DNA of 64,000 nucleotides, taken from NCBI GenBank assembly GCA_963980215.1, contig CAXBYZ010000001.1:19234-83233 (forward strand), written 5' to 3'. Under the pieces are notes generated by a model. It saw nothing but the letters and a program-made list of their open reading frames with translations, was not told the origin of the DNA and searched no databases. The DNA comes from CAXBYZ01 sp963980215 (lineage in GTDB: Bacteria; Patescibacteriota; Microgenomatia; UBA1400; CG1-02-47-37). Position 1 is the stretch's first letter; each line of letters starts with the position of its first letter. Of the stretch, positions 7,983 through 16,950 are shown one piece after another. The position numbers were made by a program, and so were the translations under genes.

Positions 7983-8807
7983 ATGCTAAAAAAACGAACA
8001 AAAATTTTACACTGGTTTTATAAGCTATCATGGAAAAAGATGGTTGGTTTTTCGATGTTTTTGTTGATTCTTGGGGCGATGCCTTTAGCCCGTGAGGCGG
8101 CAGTTAACCCGACAAGAACTAGATCTGAGGCGGCTTTGTTGACCCCAAAACCACAAGAGATAACAACTGAGTTTGAAACTCCAAAAGGTCCGCCTAAAAT
8201 TTACTTGGTTGATCACTTTTTTGGAAGAGTTGGAGATGCCGTTTTGATACATGGAGAAAATTTGGGAGGATTTCATCAAAGTAGCTGGGTAAATTTGGGA
8301 GGAAAGAAGGTTACCAAAGATGATATTGTAGCTTGGACTGGGAACTATATTGAGTTTAAAGTGCCGGTAACAGCCACTTCTGGAATTGTAGAAGTGAGTA
8401 TTTTAGGTCAAAGAACTAGCTCACCTGTAATGTTTTTTGTGACAGATGAGAATACTGAGACTGAACTAAGATTGGTCGAAGGACAACTAAAAGCGAAGAA
8501 TTTGGGTCAAGGGAAAGAGTTGTTGGTCTGGTTTATTAAAGTTAGGGGTGAGGGTGAGTTGAGTGTTTCTGGGGTGAGCGGGGTTGGCACAACTTTAAAG
8601 CAAATAGATACGCCGATTGGCAAGATTTATGAAGCAAAGATTCAGATAACTCCGAGTATGGCTTCTCAATCTGAAGTTGAGTTGGCTAGTTTGCTTAACT
8701 TAAGTAAACCTGAAGATCTGACTGTGGGTATTGCTAGAGGAGAACTAAGCACGAATACAAACACCCTAATCCCCCTTCAAGCCCACCCGCTTTACGTTAG
8801 TTTTTAA
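7983..8807 (+). CDS. Membrane-anchored IPT/TIG-domain protein
   Basis: This 274-residue protein has a basic N-terminus and one hydrophobic segment (about residues 18-36), then a proline-rich linker and an IPT/TIG-like immunoglobulin fold: FGRVGDAVLIHGENLGGF...VNLGGKKV...WTGNYIEFKVPVTATSGIVEVSI. The remaining C-terminal 120 residues look like a further beta-rich domain without clear similarity. It is probably a surface protein cotranscribed with the retropepsin-like protease, which could process it; this is inference from the one-base spacing. Confidence 0.7.
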   Translation: MLKKRTKILHWFYKLSWKKMVGFSMFLLILGAMPLAREAAVNPTRTRSEAALLTPKPQEITTEFETPKGPPKIYLVDHFFGRVGDAVLIHGENLGGFHQSSWVNLGGKKVTKDDIVAWTGNYIEFKVPVTATSGIVEVSILGQRTSSPVMFFVTDENTETELRLVEGQLKAKNLGQGKELLVWFIKVRGEGELSVSGVSGVGTTLKQIDTPIGKIYEAKIQITPSMASQSEVELASLLNLSKPEDLTVGIARGELSTNTNTLIPLQAHPLYVSF

Positions 8808-8826
8808 ATTAGTCCTTGAATGGTCC

Positions 8827-8855
8827 TTGACAAAGGTCATATTATGGACTAATAT
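8827..8855 (+). promoter_or_regulatory. Promoter of the RHH/RelE-like toxin-antitoxin pair
   Basis: TTGACA (8827-8832), a 17-base spacer and TAATAT (8850-8855) form a near-consensus sigma-70-type promoter. An inverted repeat, TTAGTCC at 8809-8815 and GGACTAA at 8846-8852, brackets the -35 and overlaps the -10, which suits an autoregulatory operator. The ATG at 8864 leaves a leader of at most a couple of bases. Confidence 0.7.
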
Positions 8856-8863
8856 GTAAATAT

Positions 8864-9112
8864 ATGATGTCTACTCAATTGAAAGTGACTTTGCCACTAA
8901 ACTTATTTGACTATCTTCAAGCTAAAACTGAAAAATTTGGCTTAAGTATGTCTGCTTATTTAAAACACCTTGTTATTGAAGATGTTAAAGATATGGAGAC
9001 TCCAGAATTTAAGATGAGTGATTCTACTGAAAAAATAGGACTTAAAGCTCTTGAAGATTTTAGATCTGGCAATCTAAAAAAAGTTAAATCTATTGATGAG
9101 TTATTTGAATGA
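8864..9112 (+). CDS. Ribbon-helix-helix antitoxin
   Basis: This 82-residue protein starts with STQLKVTLPLNLFDYLQAKTEKFGLSMSAYLKHLVIED, the strand-helix-helix pattern of RHH repressors. The C-terminal tail is acidic and probably wraps the toxin. Its stop overlaps the toxin start by four bases (ATGA), the usual coupling of type II toxin-antitoxin genes. It likely represses the promoter in front of it. Confidence 0.75.
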   Translation: MMSTQLKVTLPLNLFDYLQAKTEKFGLSMSAYLKHLVIEDVKDMETPEFKMSDSTEKIGLKALEDFRSGNLKKVKSIDELFE

Positions 9113-9369
9113 ACCTATACCCCACCACCCATTTTAAACGACAACTAAAACAAAAAGCTAAGAAAAATTTCACATTAAAAAATTTAATTAAAAATAAATT
9201 AAATCTTCTCTTAGATGATTCTCGCCATCCTTCTTTAAGGTTACATAAATTAAAGGGTAAGAAAATTGATCAATACTCTATCTGGATAGAGTCTAATTTG
9301 AGAATAATTTTCTTAAAAGAAAAGGATAGCTACATTCTTACAGATTTGATAAATCACGATCAATATTAA
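9109..9369 (+). CDS. RelE/ParE-superfamily toxin
   Basis: This basic 86-residue protein has the compact RelE-fold layout: helices rich in K, then SLRLHKLKGKKIDQYSIWIESNLRIIFLKEKDSYILTDLINHDQY. The end (HDQY) is typical of RelE/YafQ/HigB-type mRNA interferases that cut mRNA on the ribosome. The exact subfamily is not decided. It overlaps the antitoxin by four bases and the convergent uppP gene by four bases. Confidence 0.75.
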   Translation: MNLYPTTHFKRQLKQKAKKNFTLKNLIKNKLNLLLDDSRHPSLRLHKLKGKKIDQYSIWIESNLRIIFLKEKDSYILTDLINHDQY

Positions 9370-10112
9370 AGAGATAGTAAGATTGTGAAGCCGAGGGTAA
9401 AGCAGTAGTAGCCAAAGAAGTGGAGTTTGCCGCATACGACAAAACGTTTGAGGAGTTTTAGGGCGAAAACTCCTGAGAGAAGAGCGGTGAGGAAGCCAAT
9501 AGCAAGAACGGGAAATTCTTTTGGAGATAAGCTTCCTAGTTTATTTAATTGAAGTAGTTGAGCTCCGGCAATAGCGGGAAGAGAGATGAGAAAAGAAAAA
9601 TTGAAAGCGTCTTTTGGAGTTAAGCCTTGATGCAAACCAGCAGTGATGGTGCTTCCTGATCTAGAGATACCAGGAAAGATGGCCAGGGCTTGGGCTAGGC
9701 CGATTAGAAATGAGTTTTTGGGGTTTAGCTTGGGTGTCAAGGTGTATCCCTGACGGATCTTTTTGGTTGAGAACAAGATTAAGCCAGTAAAAATTAAACT
9801 AAAACCAACTAACTTTAAAGAACCAAAGAGTTCTTCTATTTTTTGATTTAGTAGAATACCAAAAACTCCGGCTGGGATACTGGCTATTAGAATAAGCTTT
9901 ATTTGATCTAGATTAATATTCTTTAGAGTTTCTCGTATAACAATAACTACAGCTAAAGCAGTAGCTAAGTGAACAAAGACGTCAAAAACTACTGGGGGTT
10001 CTGTTAGTTTAAGTAGATTTTGAGCAATAACCAGGTGACCGGAACTACTTACCGGCAAAAATTCAGTAAGGCCTTGGATAAGACCTAATATTAATCCTTG
10101 AATTGGCGTCAT
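9366..10112 (-). CDS. uppP: Undecaprenyl-diphosphatase (UppP/BacA)
   Basis: This 248-residue multi-pass membrane enzyme has the family motifs GLTEFLPVSSSGHLVIA near the N-terminus and FPGISRSGSTITAGL in the middle; the Glu, Ser, His and Arg of these blocks form the active site. It dephosphorylates undecaprenyl pyrophosphate to recycle the lipid carrier of peptidoglycan synthesis. It follows the channel-like gene by three bases. Confidence 0.92.
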   Translation of the reverse strand: MTPIQGLILGLIQGLTEFLPVSSSGHLVIAQNLLKLTEPPVVFDVFVHLATALAVVIVIRETLKNINLDQIKLILIASIPAGVFGILLNQKIEELFGSLKLVGFSLIFTGLILFSTKKIRQGYTLTPKLNPKNSFLIGLAQALAIFPGISRSGSTITAGLHQGLTPKDAFNFSFLISLPAIAGAQLLQLNKLGSLSPKEFPVLAIGFLTALLSGVFALKLLKRFVVCGKLHFFGYYCFTLGFTILLSL

Positions 10113-10115
10113 GAT

Positions 10116-10820
10116 TTACTTTCCTTTTTTCTTAAAGTCAGTATACCAGTCAAGTAAGATTTTTGAGACGATATCCTTACCTCCAAGACCAATACTTAAA
10201 CCAATGCCTAAAGTTAGAGTAGCAACTACTCCAATAAATAGGGTGTTGATAAGCGCTTGAGCGATACCTAGCTCGTTGATAGCTGCTAGAGTAGCAACAG
10301 TAACAACTAGGTAGCTAGCAATTTTGCTTAGCAATCTACTGGTTTTTGGTTCGACTTGGTTAACAGTACCTTTGACAAAGTTTTCAATTAAACCGGCAAG
10401 AAGAACTCCTGCGGTAAGAATCAAAACTGAAGAAAGAATATTTGGTAAATAACCTAAAATATTGCTTAAGACCTCGGATACTGTGGTTAAACCCAAGACG
10501 TTTACACTGGCAATAAAGAAGACAATGGTAATAAGCCAGCGAACAATTTCTCCTAGGAATGTTGAAGCTTTTTGTTTGACTTCGGCTTTAACTAAGAAAG
10601 GTTCAAGACCGCTTTTACTTAAAAGCTTATCGAATTTAATTAGGTTTAAGATTTTAACAATAAGGGCTTTACCCCATTTGGCTAAAATTAAACCAAAGAT
10701 AAAGATAACAATGGCTCCAAACAGACTAGGAAGAAAAGCAAAGAATTGACTAAGTACGTTTGCTCCTGCCAATAAAATAGCTTCTTGCCAGTTTGAGATG
10801 GCGTTTAGTGAGTTTGACAT
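10116..10820 (-). CDS. TM-helix-repeat protein, MscS-related
   Basis: This 234-residue protein has about five hydrophobic helices and two copies of the conserved TM-helix motif (LPSLFGAIVIFIFGLILAK and LPNILSSVLILTAGVLLAG), found in small mechanosensitive-channel relatives. The last part, TLGIGLSIGLGGKDIVSKIL, resembles an MscS pore helix, but the cytoplasmic beta domain is missing. It could form a reduced channel. A strong Shine-Dalgarno (AAGGAGGTG) precedes the start. Confidence 0.7.
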   Translation of the reverse strand: MSNSLNAISNWQEAILLAGANVLSQFFAFLPSLFGAIVIFIFGLILAKWGKALIVKILNLIKFDKLLSKSGLEPFLVKAEVKQKASTFLGEIVRWLITIVFFIASVNVLGLTTVSEVLSNILGYLPNILSSVLILTAGVLLAGLIENFVKGTVNQVEPKTSRLLSKIASYLVVTVATLAAINELGIAQALINTLFIGVVATLTLGIGLSIGLGGKDIVSKILLDWYTDFKKKGK

Positions 10821-10898
10821 ATTATATTTTCACCTCCTTAGATTTATTCTTTAATTATGGGAAGAATAGTATAGAAAGTCAATTGAGTAGACTTTGTT

Positions 10899-10907
10899 TG
10901 GTATAAT
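10899..10907 (+). promoter_or_regulatory. Extended -10 of the RNase P RNA gene
   Basis: TG-G-TATAAT at 10899-10907 ends seven bases before the first base of the P1 helix at 10914, which is the expected transcription start. Confidence 0.65.
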
Positions 10908-10913
10908 ACAGAG

Positions 10914-11253
10914 GCTAGGAAGTGTGGTGATGCCCTGACTTTATGTCAGGGAGGAAAGTCCAGACTGCAGAAAACAGGGTGCCCAACGTAAGTTGGGGCT
11001 TGAGTAGACTTAGCTACCCAAGCCAGTGAAGCCACAGAGACGAGTTCTTTGTAAGTTAATTACTTATAAAAGAAGTGAAACGTCCTAAACCACAGTTGGT
11101 TTAGGAACTACTTTAACCTTTGGTTGAAGAGTGGTAATTCTCCTCGCAGCAACTTCCGATCGATCCATTATGAGGATGTTTTCCCTAGGATCAAAGATTG
11201 AAGGCATTAGATAGATATCACCTTAAACAGAATCTGGCTTACTGCTTCCTAGC
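10914..11253 (+). ncRNA. rnpB: RNase P RNA
   Basis: The catalytic RNA of RNase P matures tRNA 5' ends. The 5' end contains GGGAGGAAAGTCCAGACT and then ACAGGGTGCCCAACG, the universally conserved region after P3. The centre has GTGAAGCCACAGAGACGAG and AAGTGAAACG. The 3' end CTTCCTAGC pairs perfectly with GCTAGGAAG at the 5' end (P1). A T-run right after the helix (11256-11262) makes P1 double as a terminator. The 3' 15 bases overlap the end of the convergent acyltransferase gene. Confidence 0.95.
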
Positions 11254-12249
11254 ACTTTTTTTAGGCTTAATTTTTAAAATTAAAATTGAGATGGCAATAA
11301 CAAGCAGATAGCTTAATAAAGTTGGGGCGACCGGAACGAGAGATAAATCAAATTTAAGTAAATGAAGTGGCATGGGGTGAGCTAGGTAAATAAGATAAGA
11401 GTTTTGGCCAAACCAAGCTAAGTATTTATTTTTAAGTAATTTAGAGGTATTGGTAAGAAAAAAGCCAATCAGACCAATTGCATAAATGAAGTTTGGTAAT
11501 TTTGCAAAGCGAATAGCTTGAATAATATCCCCGCTTGAACTAACTATTTTTGAGGCTTCAAAAACTGATAAAAATAAACCTATAAATATTAGAGTGATTG
11601 AACTTCTCTTTGAGATAAACTTATCTTGACTGGCAAGGTAGATACCTAAGATGAAGTAGCCAGTCCAAACTAAAATATTACTGTGTTGAAGCTGATCTGG
11701 GATAAAAGGAATTTTTAGAGTGAAGTAGGAGTACAGACCTAGCTTTATAACTAGAGCTAAGGAGAGAAGGGGTAGTAATAGTTTTTTGGGTAGTTTTTTT
11801 AGTAAGGCAAAGACTAGATAGAGTTTGAAGATAACCGGAACAAAGTAAAGATGGTAGTCGGCCCGACCGTTGAATATGATTTGAGAAGCTGACCAGCCAC
11901 TTAAAACCTTCCACCAAGGTTTGATAAAAATTGACAAAGCTATGTAGTAGGCTGACCAAAGAATGTATAGAGGCAGGGTGGTGAAGCTTCTTTTTTTGAT
12001 AAAAGATTTGAAGACAAAAGGTTTTTGTTGATAACTTAAACTTAGACCAAAACCAGACAGAAAGATAAAGATTGGGACGCAGAAACGCATGACTTGATCT
12101 AGAGATAGAAAGATTAAGTTTTGAGGGTGAGTGGTAAACTGTTCTTGAGTGGCGAGGGTAAGAAGGTGAATAGAAACAACAGCAAGAATAGATAGACCTT
12201 TGGCGGAGTTGACGGTGAGCCTGTCTTTATTAATTAAGGCGACAGACAT
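11239..12249 (-). CDS. Acyltransferase family 3 membrane protein
   Basis: This 336-residue protein has about ten transmembrane helices. The start, RLTVNSAKGLSILAVVSIHLL with a conserved His, and the block VPIFIFLSGFGLSLSY are characteristic of acyltransferase family 3 (O-acylation of surface glycans and lipids). The acceptor cannot be told. Its stop codon lies inside the P1 helix of the convergent RNase P gene. It directly follows the AI-2E-type gene. Confidence 0.85.
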   Translation of the reverse strand: MSVALINKDRLTVNSAKGLSILAVVSIHLLTLATQEQFTTHPQNLIFLSLDQVMRFCVPIFIFLSGFGLSLSYQQKPFVFKSFIKKRSFTTLPLYILWSAYYIALSIFIKPWWKVLSGWSASQIIFNGRADYHLYFVPVIFKLYLVFALLKKLPKKLLLPLLSLALVIKLGLYSYFTLKIPFIPDQLQHSNILVWTGYFILGIYLASQDKFISKRSSITLIFIGLFLSVFEASKIVSSSGDIIQAIRFAKLPNFIYAIGLIGFFLTNTSKLLKNKYLAWFGQNSYLIYLAHPMPLHLLKFDLSLVPVAPTLLSYLLVIAISILILKIKPKKSARKQ

Positions 12250-13230
12250 TTATTGTTTTTTAAGATGAGTCTTGTAGAGGTCGTTGATGAGGATTTCTAG
12301 GAATAAAACTGTGGGGAGAGAAAGAATGGCTCCGGTAGCCCCAGCAACCCTAAAACCGATCATTAAAGAAATGATGACCACGAGCGGACTAACACCGACG
12401 GCTTTGGAAAATATCTTGGGGACAATGAGGTTGTTTTCTAGTTGTTGGATAACAAAGTAGAGAGCAAAGACTGCTAAGCCTAAAATTGGAGAAGTACCAA
12501 GAGCAACTAAAATAGCTGGAACCATAGAAAGAGTGGGGCCGATGTTGGGAATTATTTCAAGTAAACCTGCGATGAAAGCAAGTGGGACGGCAAACTCAAC
12601 TCCAAGGAAAGTAAGACCAATGTATGACATAAGACCAACAATTAGCATGAGGGCTAGTTGACCACGAACCCAACTACCTAGTTTTAGTTCTAGTTTGGTG
12701 ATGAATTGTTCGGCATGCTTTTCTTTATCTCCTGTCCCAAAAAGAAAGGTTAGGTATTTTTTTAGATTTTTTCTTTCAATTATTAAGTAAAAGACAACCA
12801 CCATAAGGGTGAAGATTTGGATAACGTTGTTGAAAGTGCTGACAACTATCTTAAGTATTTGTTGTGGTAGAGTGGCAAAGTGTGACTCGAATACGGAGAA
12901 GTCAAACCTTCCTTGACTGAGCTGAGCTACGTCTTGGGGAAGTCTGGAAATAAACTTGGATGATTGTTCGACTAGAGGTGGAACTAGAGAGGCAACACCA
13001 AAACTGATAATTAACCACATTAGAATAAAGAAAACAGTGGTGCTTAGACCACGGGGAATTTTTCTTTTCTCTAGCTTATCGACCATGGGAGATAGAGCTG
13101 ACATAAAGATGATGGCGATAAAGATGAATAAAATGATGTGGCGAATTTGAAATAAAAACCAGATAAAGATTAAAAATAAGATGGTGAAGATGATGGTTTT
13201 GTGAGATATCTCGACTTTGGCTGGTTTCAT
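12250..13230 (-). CDS. AI-2E family permease
   Basis: This 326-residue protein has seven to eight transmembrane helices. The middle and end, VPLAFIAGLLEIIPNIGPTLSMVPAI and QQLENNLIVPKIFSKAVGVSPLVVIISLMIG, are the signature of the AI-2E transporter family, which includes autoinducer-2 exporters and Na+/H+ antiporters. The substrate is not predictable. It sits one base after miaA and directly before the acyltransferase gene. Confidence 0.88.
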   Translation of the reverse strand: MKPAKVEISHKTIIFTILFLIFIWFLFQIRHIILFIFIAIIFMSALSPMVDKLEKRKIPRGLSTTVFFILMWLIISFGVASLVPPLVEQSSKFISRLPQDVAQLSQGRFDFSVFESHFATLPQQILKIVVSTFNNVIQIFTLMVVVFYLIIERKNLKKYLTFLFGTGDKEKHAEQFITKLELKLGSWVRGQLALMLIVGLMSYIGLTFLGVEFAVPLAFIAGLLEIIPNIGPTLSMVPAILVALGTSPILGLAVFALYFVIQQLENNLIVPKIFSKAVGVSPLVVIISLMIGFRVAGATGAILSLPTVLFLEILINDLYKTHLKKQ

Positions 13231-13231
13231 A

Positions 13232-14164
13232 TTACTTAGTATACCAAGTAGCTACTTGATTGACTATATGTTGGTAGTAATCTGGCTTGGAGATATCAAA
13301 CCAGTTGATATTTTTTTGTTTATTGAACCAAGTTAGTTGACGACGAAGATATTGTTTTTCAGCTAAATTCCAAGTTTGTTCAAGTTCTTTTGTAGCTATT
13401 TCTTTATCGAAAAATAATCGCCATTGCTTGTAACCCATGGCTGACATGGAGGGTAGATTAAAAGAGTAACCTTTTTTTATTAATGACTCTACTTCTTTTT
13501 GTGAACCGAATTTGATTCGCTTAATAACTCTTGCCTTTATATTAGCATCTAGAATTTTTTTATCTGCAGTGAGGCCGAGCCAGAGAGAATCTAGTTTTAA
13601 AGATTTTGGTTTTAATGATTTCTGGTTGTGGATAGCTACTTCGATAGCCCGTATGAGGCGACGAGGATTTAGGCTATCTGAGTTATTCAGGGAGTTAAAT
13701 TTATCTGGATTTATTTTTTTTAAAGTATTTGCTAGTTTAGTTCGTGATAGTTTTTCTAGTTTTTTTCTTAGAGATGGATTGGGGGGAATGTTGATGGTGT
13801 CTATGCTTCCAGTTACGGCTTTTAAGTAAAGGCCGGTGCCACCGACTAGAATTGGGAGTTGATTTTGATGGTGAATTTTTTTGATTAATGGTTTGGTAAA
13901 TTTAATAAAGTGGCCGACGGAAAAATCTTGGTTGGGATTGATTAGATCGTAGCCCCAAACTTTTATCCCTTTAATTAAGTAGTGGCCATCTTTTTGTTGT
14001 TTGGCATTTAATGGCAAATCTTTACCGGTACCGATATCCATACCTTTGTAGACTTGCCTGGAGTCGGCTGAGATAATTTGGCCGTTGTATTTTTTGGCTA
14101 ACTTTAAACCTAAGCTAGTTTTGCCAGTAGCAGTAGGGCCGCAGATGACGAGTGCTTTTTTCAT
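13232..14164 (-). CDS. miaA: tRNA dimethylallyltransferase
   Basis: This 310-residue protein has the Walker A GPTATGKTSLG at the N-terminus, SADSRQVYKGMDIGTGK, the PILVGGTGLYLKAV block and YLRRQLTWF near the end, all diagnostic of MiaA. It adds a dimethylallyl group to N6 of A37 in tRNAs reading U-starting codons. The start overlaps the stop of miaB by four bases, so the two consecutive steps of ms2i6A synthesis are encoded together. Confidence 0.95.
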   Translation of the reverse strand: MKKALVICGPTATGKTSLGLKLAKKYNGQIISADSRQVYKGMDIGTGKDLPLNAKQQKDGHYLIKGIKVWGYDLINPNQDFSVGHFIKFTKPLIKKIHHQNQLPILVGGTGLYLKAVTGSIDTINIPPNPSLRKKLEKLSRTKLANTLKKINPDKFNSLNNSDSLNPRRLIRAIEVAIHNQKSLKPKSLKLDSLWLGLTADKKILDANIKARVIKRIKFGSQKEVESLIKKGYSFNLPSMSAMGYKQWRLFFDKEIATKELEQTWNLAEKQYLRRQLTWFNKQKNINWFDISKPDYYQHIVNQVATWYTK

Positions 14165-15345
14165 TTAATAACTATTGGTCTTGTCTTTAGGTGGGGTTTG
14201 TTGATTAATCTCTCCAGGATTAGCCAACGATGTTTTTTTTCTTTGGGGGGGATTATGTCTTTGAATAGCTTGTCTGAAGCGGTGTTGGGCCGAGGTGAGT
14301 ATTGAGCTACGAAAGCAACTTTGAAGCCTACTTTTTTGGCTAGATCGATAGTGTCATTGAAGTCTTTTTTGGTTTCTCCGGGAAAACCGACGATAATATC
14401 TGTGCCAAGTTGTATATCTGGAATTGATTTTTTTAATTTTTTGATTAAACTCAAGTAGTCTTCTCTGGTGTATCCCCTGTTCATTTTCTTTAAAATTTTG
14501 TTTGAGCCTGATTGAACTGGAAGGTGAATGTATCGATCGATTTTTTTGTGATCTTTAATACACTTGATTAAATGGTCTGAAAAATCCCAAGGATTGGGAG
14601 TGAGGAATCTAACTATTTTGATTTGATCGTACTGACAAATTTTTTCTAGTAACTTAACGAAAGGTGGTTTGCCGGTAGTTTTTTTGTATTGTGATTGGTT
14701 GGTGGGAAGAGTGATATTTTTCGGGTCGTGCATTAGGAGTTTTCTTATGTTAATGCCAAGCTTTTCAAGACCGTAGGAGTTAACGTTTTGACCGACTAGA
14801 GTAATTTGGGTGTAGCCATTTTTAACTAGGTCATCGATTTCTTTTAAAATATCTTTGATGGGACGAGATTTTTCTCGACCACGGGAAAAAGGAACAATAC
14901 AGTAGGTACAAAATGAGTTGCAACCACTAGAGATAGAGATCCATGCATGTTTTTTGTCTCTTCTAATGGTGGGGAGGTTGAAACCAACTTCCATGATGGG
15001 GAGAATTTCATCTACAAACGGAAGCATTTTTAAAAGCTTTTCCTCGCCGTGGTGAATCATGCAGCCGGTGAGAATGATTTTGGGCCCCACTTTGCCAAGG
15101 CTTCGCGGGGTAAATTTTTTTTCTTGATTTTTATATTTTTGGGAGAGATTGTAGATGAGACCGACGACGCGATCTTCGGCTCGTTGGCGAACAGCACAAG
15201 AGTTGATGATGATTTCGTCGGCTTGATTGACGGTTTTGGCGGGTTTAAATCCCCTAGCTTGATAATCACCGGCAATTCTTTCGGAGTCGGATTTATTTGC
15301 CTGACAACCGAAAGTATAGATGTAGTAAGTCTTGGTGTGAACCAT
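14161..15345 (-). CDS. miaB: tRNA-2-methylthio-N6-dimethylallyladenosine synthase
   Basis: This 394-residue radical SAM methylthiotransferase has the N-terminal UPF0004 domain with Cys residues in YTFGCQANKSDSE, INSCAVRQRAEDR and LTGCM, then the radical SAM CxxxCxxC in SGCNSFCTYCIVPFSRGRE, and the later GTDIIVGFPGET. The C-terminal TRAM domain is short or lacking (protein ends near KTRPIVIK). It thiolates i6A37 made by MiaA, whose gene overlaps its stop. Confidence 0.93.
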   Translation of the reverse strand: MVHTKTYYIYTFGCQANKSDSERIAGDYQARGFKPAKTVNQADEIIINSCAVRQRAEDRVVGLIYNLSQKYKNQEKKFTPRSLGKVGPKIILTGCMIHHGEEKLLKMLPFVDEILPIMEVGFNLPTIRRDKKHAWISISSGCNSFCTYCIVPFSRGREKSRPIKDILKEIDDLVKNGYTQITLVGQNVNSYGLEKLGINIRKLLMHDPKNITLPTNQSQYKKTTGKPPFVKLLEKICQYDQIKIVRFLTPNPWDFSDHLIKCIKDHKKIDRYIHLPVQSGSNKILKKMNRGYTREDYLSLIKKLKKSIPDIQLGTDIIVGFPGETKKDFNDTIDLAKKVGFKVAFVAQYSPRPNTASDKLFKDIIPPKEKKHRWLILERLINKPHLKTRPIVIK

Positions 15346-15373
15346 GAAGGTATTTTAACAGATGTTTCTTTGT

Positions 15374-16159
15374 TTAACTTGAAGCTGAGGAGTATTTGGT
15401 TAGGGAGAAATGCCAGAATTTAAAAGAGAGAAAATAGACAGTTAGGGAGATGGCGAGAGCGATGAAGATGGTTGGAGAAGGAATGAGGCCATAAAGAGAC
15501 TTGGCTGGGAAAGTAAAGATAACAGCAATGGGGACAATGTAGGTAAGAAAAGTGCGGATAAATTCGACGTAGATGTCTATAGGAACTTTGGCCATTTCTG
15601 AAAGATCTCTAAAGATCCACATAGTGTGATCAACTTCGGTGGTCATGACTCCAATTGAGGCGATAACAATGTGAAGGGAAGTTAAGATAATTAGAGAGGC
15701 TAAACTTAAAATGCCAAAATGAAGAAGTTCTATTGGAGAAACTTGAGGGAATCTTTTGACTAAAAAGGTAATAACCAAAACAAGTAAAGGTAAATCTAGA
15801 AAGTCGGTGTGCTTGGTCATGATTTGAAATAAAGGGCTGATAGGTTTTAGTAAGCGGTAGTCAAAGTTACCTGAAATAATTTCTGACCTAAACCAGTAGA
15901 TGCCTCGGTATAAAAATTGGCCAAGGAGGTCGAATAAGTTAAAGATTAGAAAAAAAGTGATTAGTTGGTCTATTGAGTAACCAGCGACTAGTTGGATTTT
16001 GTCTTTTAAGACTAGCAGAAAGATGATGTATAAAAAGAAACGGGCGAACTTCCCGGTAATAAATAGAATTGAAGATAGTCTGGTGGCAACCAAGGAAACG
16101 AGAGTTAACTCGCTTGATTTAATCCAGTAGTACCAGTAAGTTTTTAGTTTAGCGACCAT
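15374..16159 (-). CDS. ABC-2 type permease (DUF990-like), second subunit
   Basis: This 261-residue protein has six transmembrane helices and resembles the PF06182-type ABC-2 permeases, with a long loop containing GNFDYRLLKPISPLFQ, comparable to GDLNNYLVKPINYL in its partner. It is the third gene of an ATPase-permease-permease operon and overlaps the preceding permease by 11 bases. The exported substrate is unknown. Confidence 0.82.
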   Translation of the reverse strand: MVAKLKTYWYYWIKSSELTLVSLVATRLSSILFITGKFARFFLYIIFLLVLKDKIQLVAGYSIDQLITFFLIFNLFDLLGQFLYRGIYWFRSEIISGNFDYRLLKPISPLFQIMTKHTDFLDLPLLVLVITFLVKRFPQVSPIELLHFGILSLASLIILTSLHIVIASIGVMTTEVDHTMWIFRDLSEMAKVPIDIYVEFIRTFLTYIVPIAVIFTFPAKSLYGLIPSPTIFIALAISLTVYFLSFKFWHFSLTKYSSASS

Positions 16160-16949
16160 AGGCTCCGTAGACTTTTAGTCCTTTTTTAAAGACTGCTGTA
16201 GATATTTTGTACAAGATAAAGACCCAAGCTAGCATGATGATAATTGTTAGTCCGACTTGATTAGCTGGAATCCTACCTAAGTATATTTGCATGGGGTAAA
16301 ACATAAAGTAACCGAAGGGTAGAATCTTGAAGATAGTTTGAGCAACTGCCGGAAAGATGTCTAGTGGAAAAGTGTCTCCTGCTAGAAAACCAATGATCAT
16401 AAAGACTATGAATCTTAGAGGCCAACCATTGTGCTCGGGATACCAAAATGTAAAACAACTAACTAAGAAGCTAAAGAAGAAGTACATAAGAGTGGCTATT
16501 AATGCTGCTACTATAAAAGCAACAAAGTACCATGGGTTATTGGGAAAGATAAATGGAGGTTTGATAACTAGAAAAATAATTACCATTTCTGGGATAAAGA
16601 AAGCTAAATTCAGGGCTTTGTCGGCTATGTCACGGGCTAACCAGTTTTTTAAGTAGTTTATTGGCTTAACTAGATAGTTGTTTAAATCTCCATTGGCGAT
16701 TTCCATGCCAGCTGAAACACTTCTGGAGCTTAAGACTAAAGACCTTAGGAATGAAGTACCAATAACGTAAGTTAATAAGGTTTGAGAGTCATAGTTAAAG
16801 ACCTGATCGTTTTGAGAAAGGATGGCAACCCAAAAGTAGTAGATGGTAAAAAACCAGATAATGGTTCTGACTCGCCACATAATGAAGTTGAGACGATAGA
16901 CAAAACCATTAGACCAGCTAGTCTTGGTAATTTGCCAGTATTTTTTCAT
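16149..16949 (-). CDS. ABC-2 type permease (DUF990-like), first subunit
   Basis: This 266-residue protein has six transmembrane helices and the loop MEIANGDLNNYLVKPINY typical of this exporter subfamily. It follows the ATPase gene by one base and overlaps the second permease. The two permeases likely form a heterodimeric export channel. Confidence 0.82.
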   Translation of the reverse strand: MKKYWQITKTSWSNGFVYRLNFIMWRVRTIIWFFTIYYFWVAILSQNDQVFNYDSQTLLTYVIGTSFLRSLVLSSRSVSAGMEIANGDLNNYLVKPINYLKNWLARDIADKALNLAFFIPEMVIIFLVIKPPFIFPNNPWYFVAFIVAALIATLMYFFFSFLVSCFTFWYPEHNGWPLRFIVFMIIGFLAGDTFPLDIFPAVAQTIFKILPFGYFMFYPMQIYLGRIPANQVGLTIIIMLAWVFILYKISTAVFKKGLKVYGAYGR

Positions 16950-16950
16950 T

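Noticed and set aside
15049..15423. Plus-strand frame over the miaB start
   Set aside because: It is opposite to the conserved N-terminal part of miaB and shows no recognisable motif.
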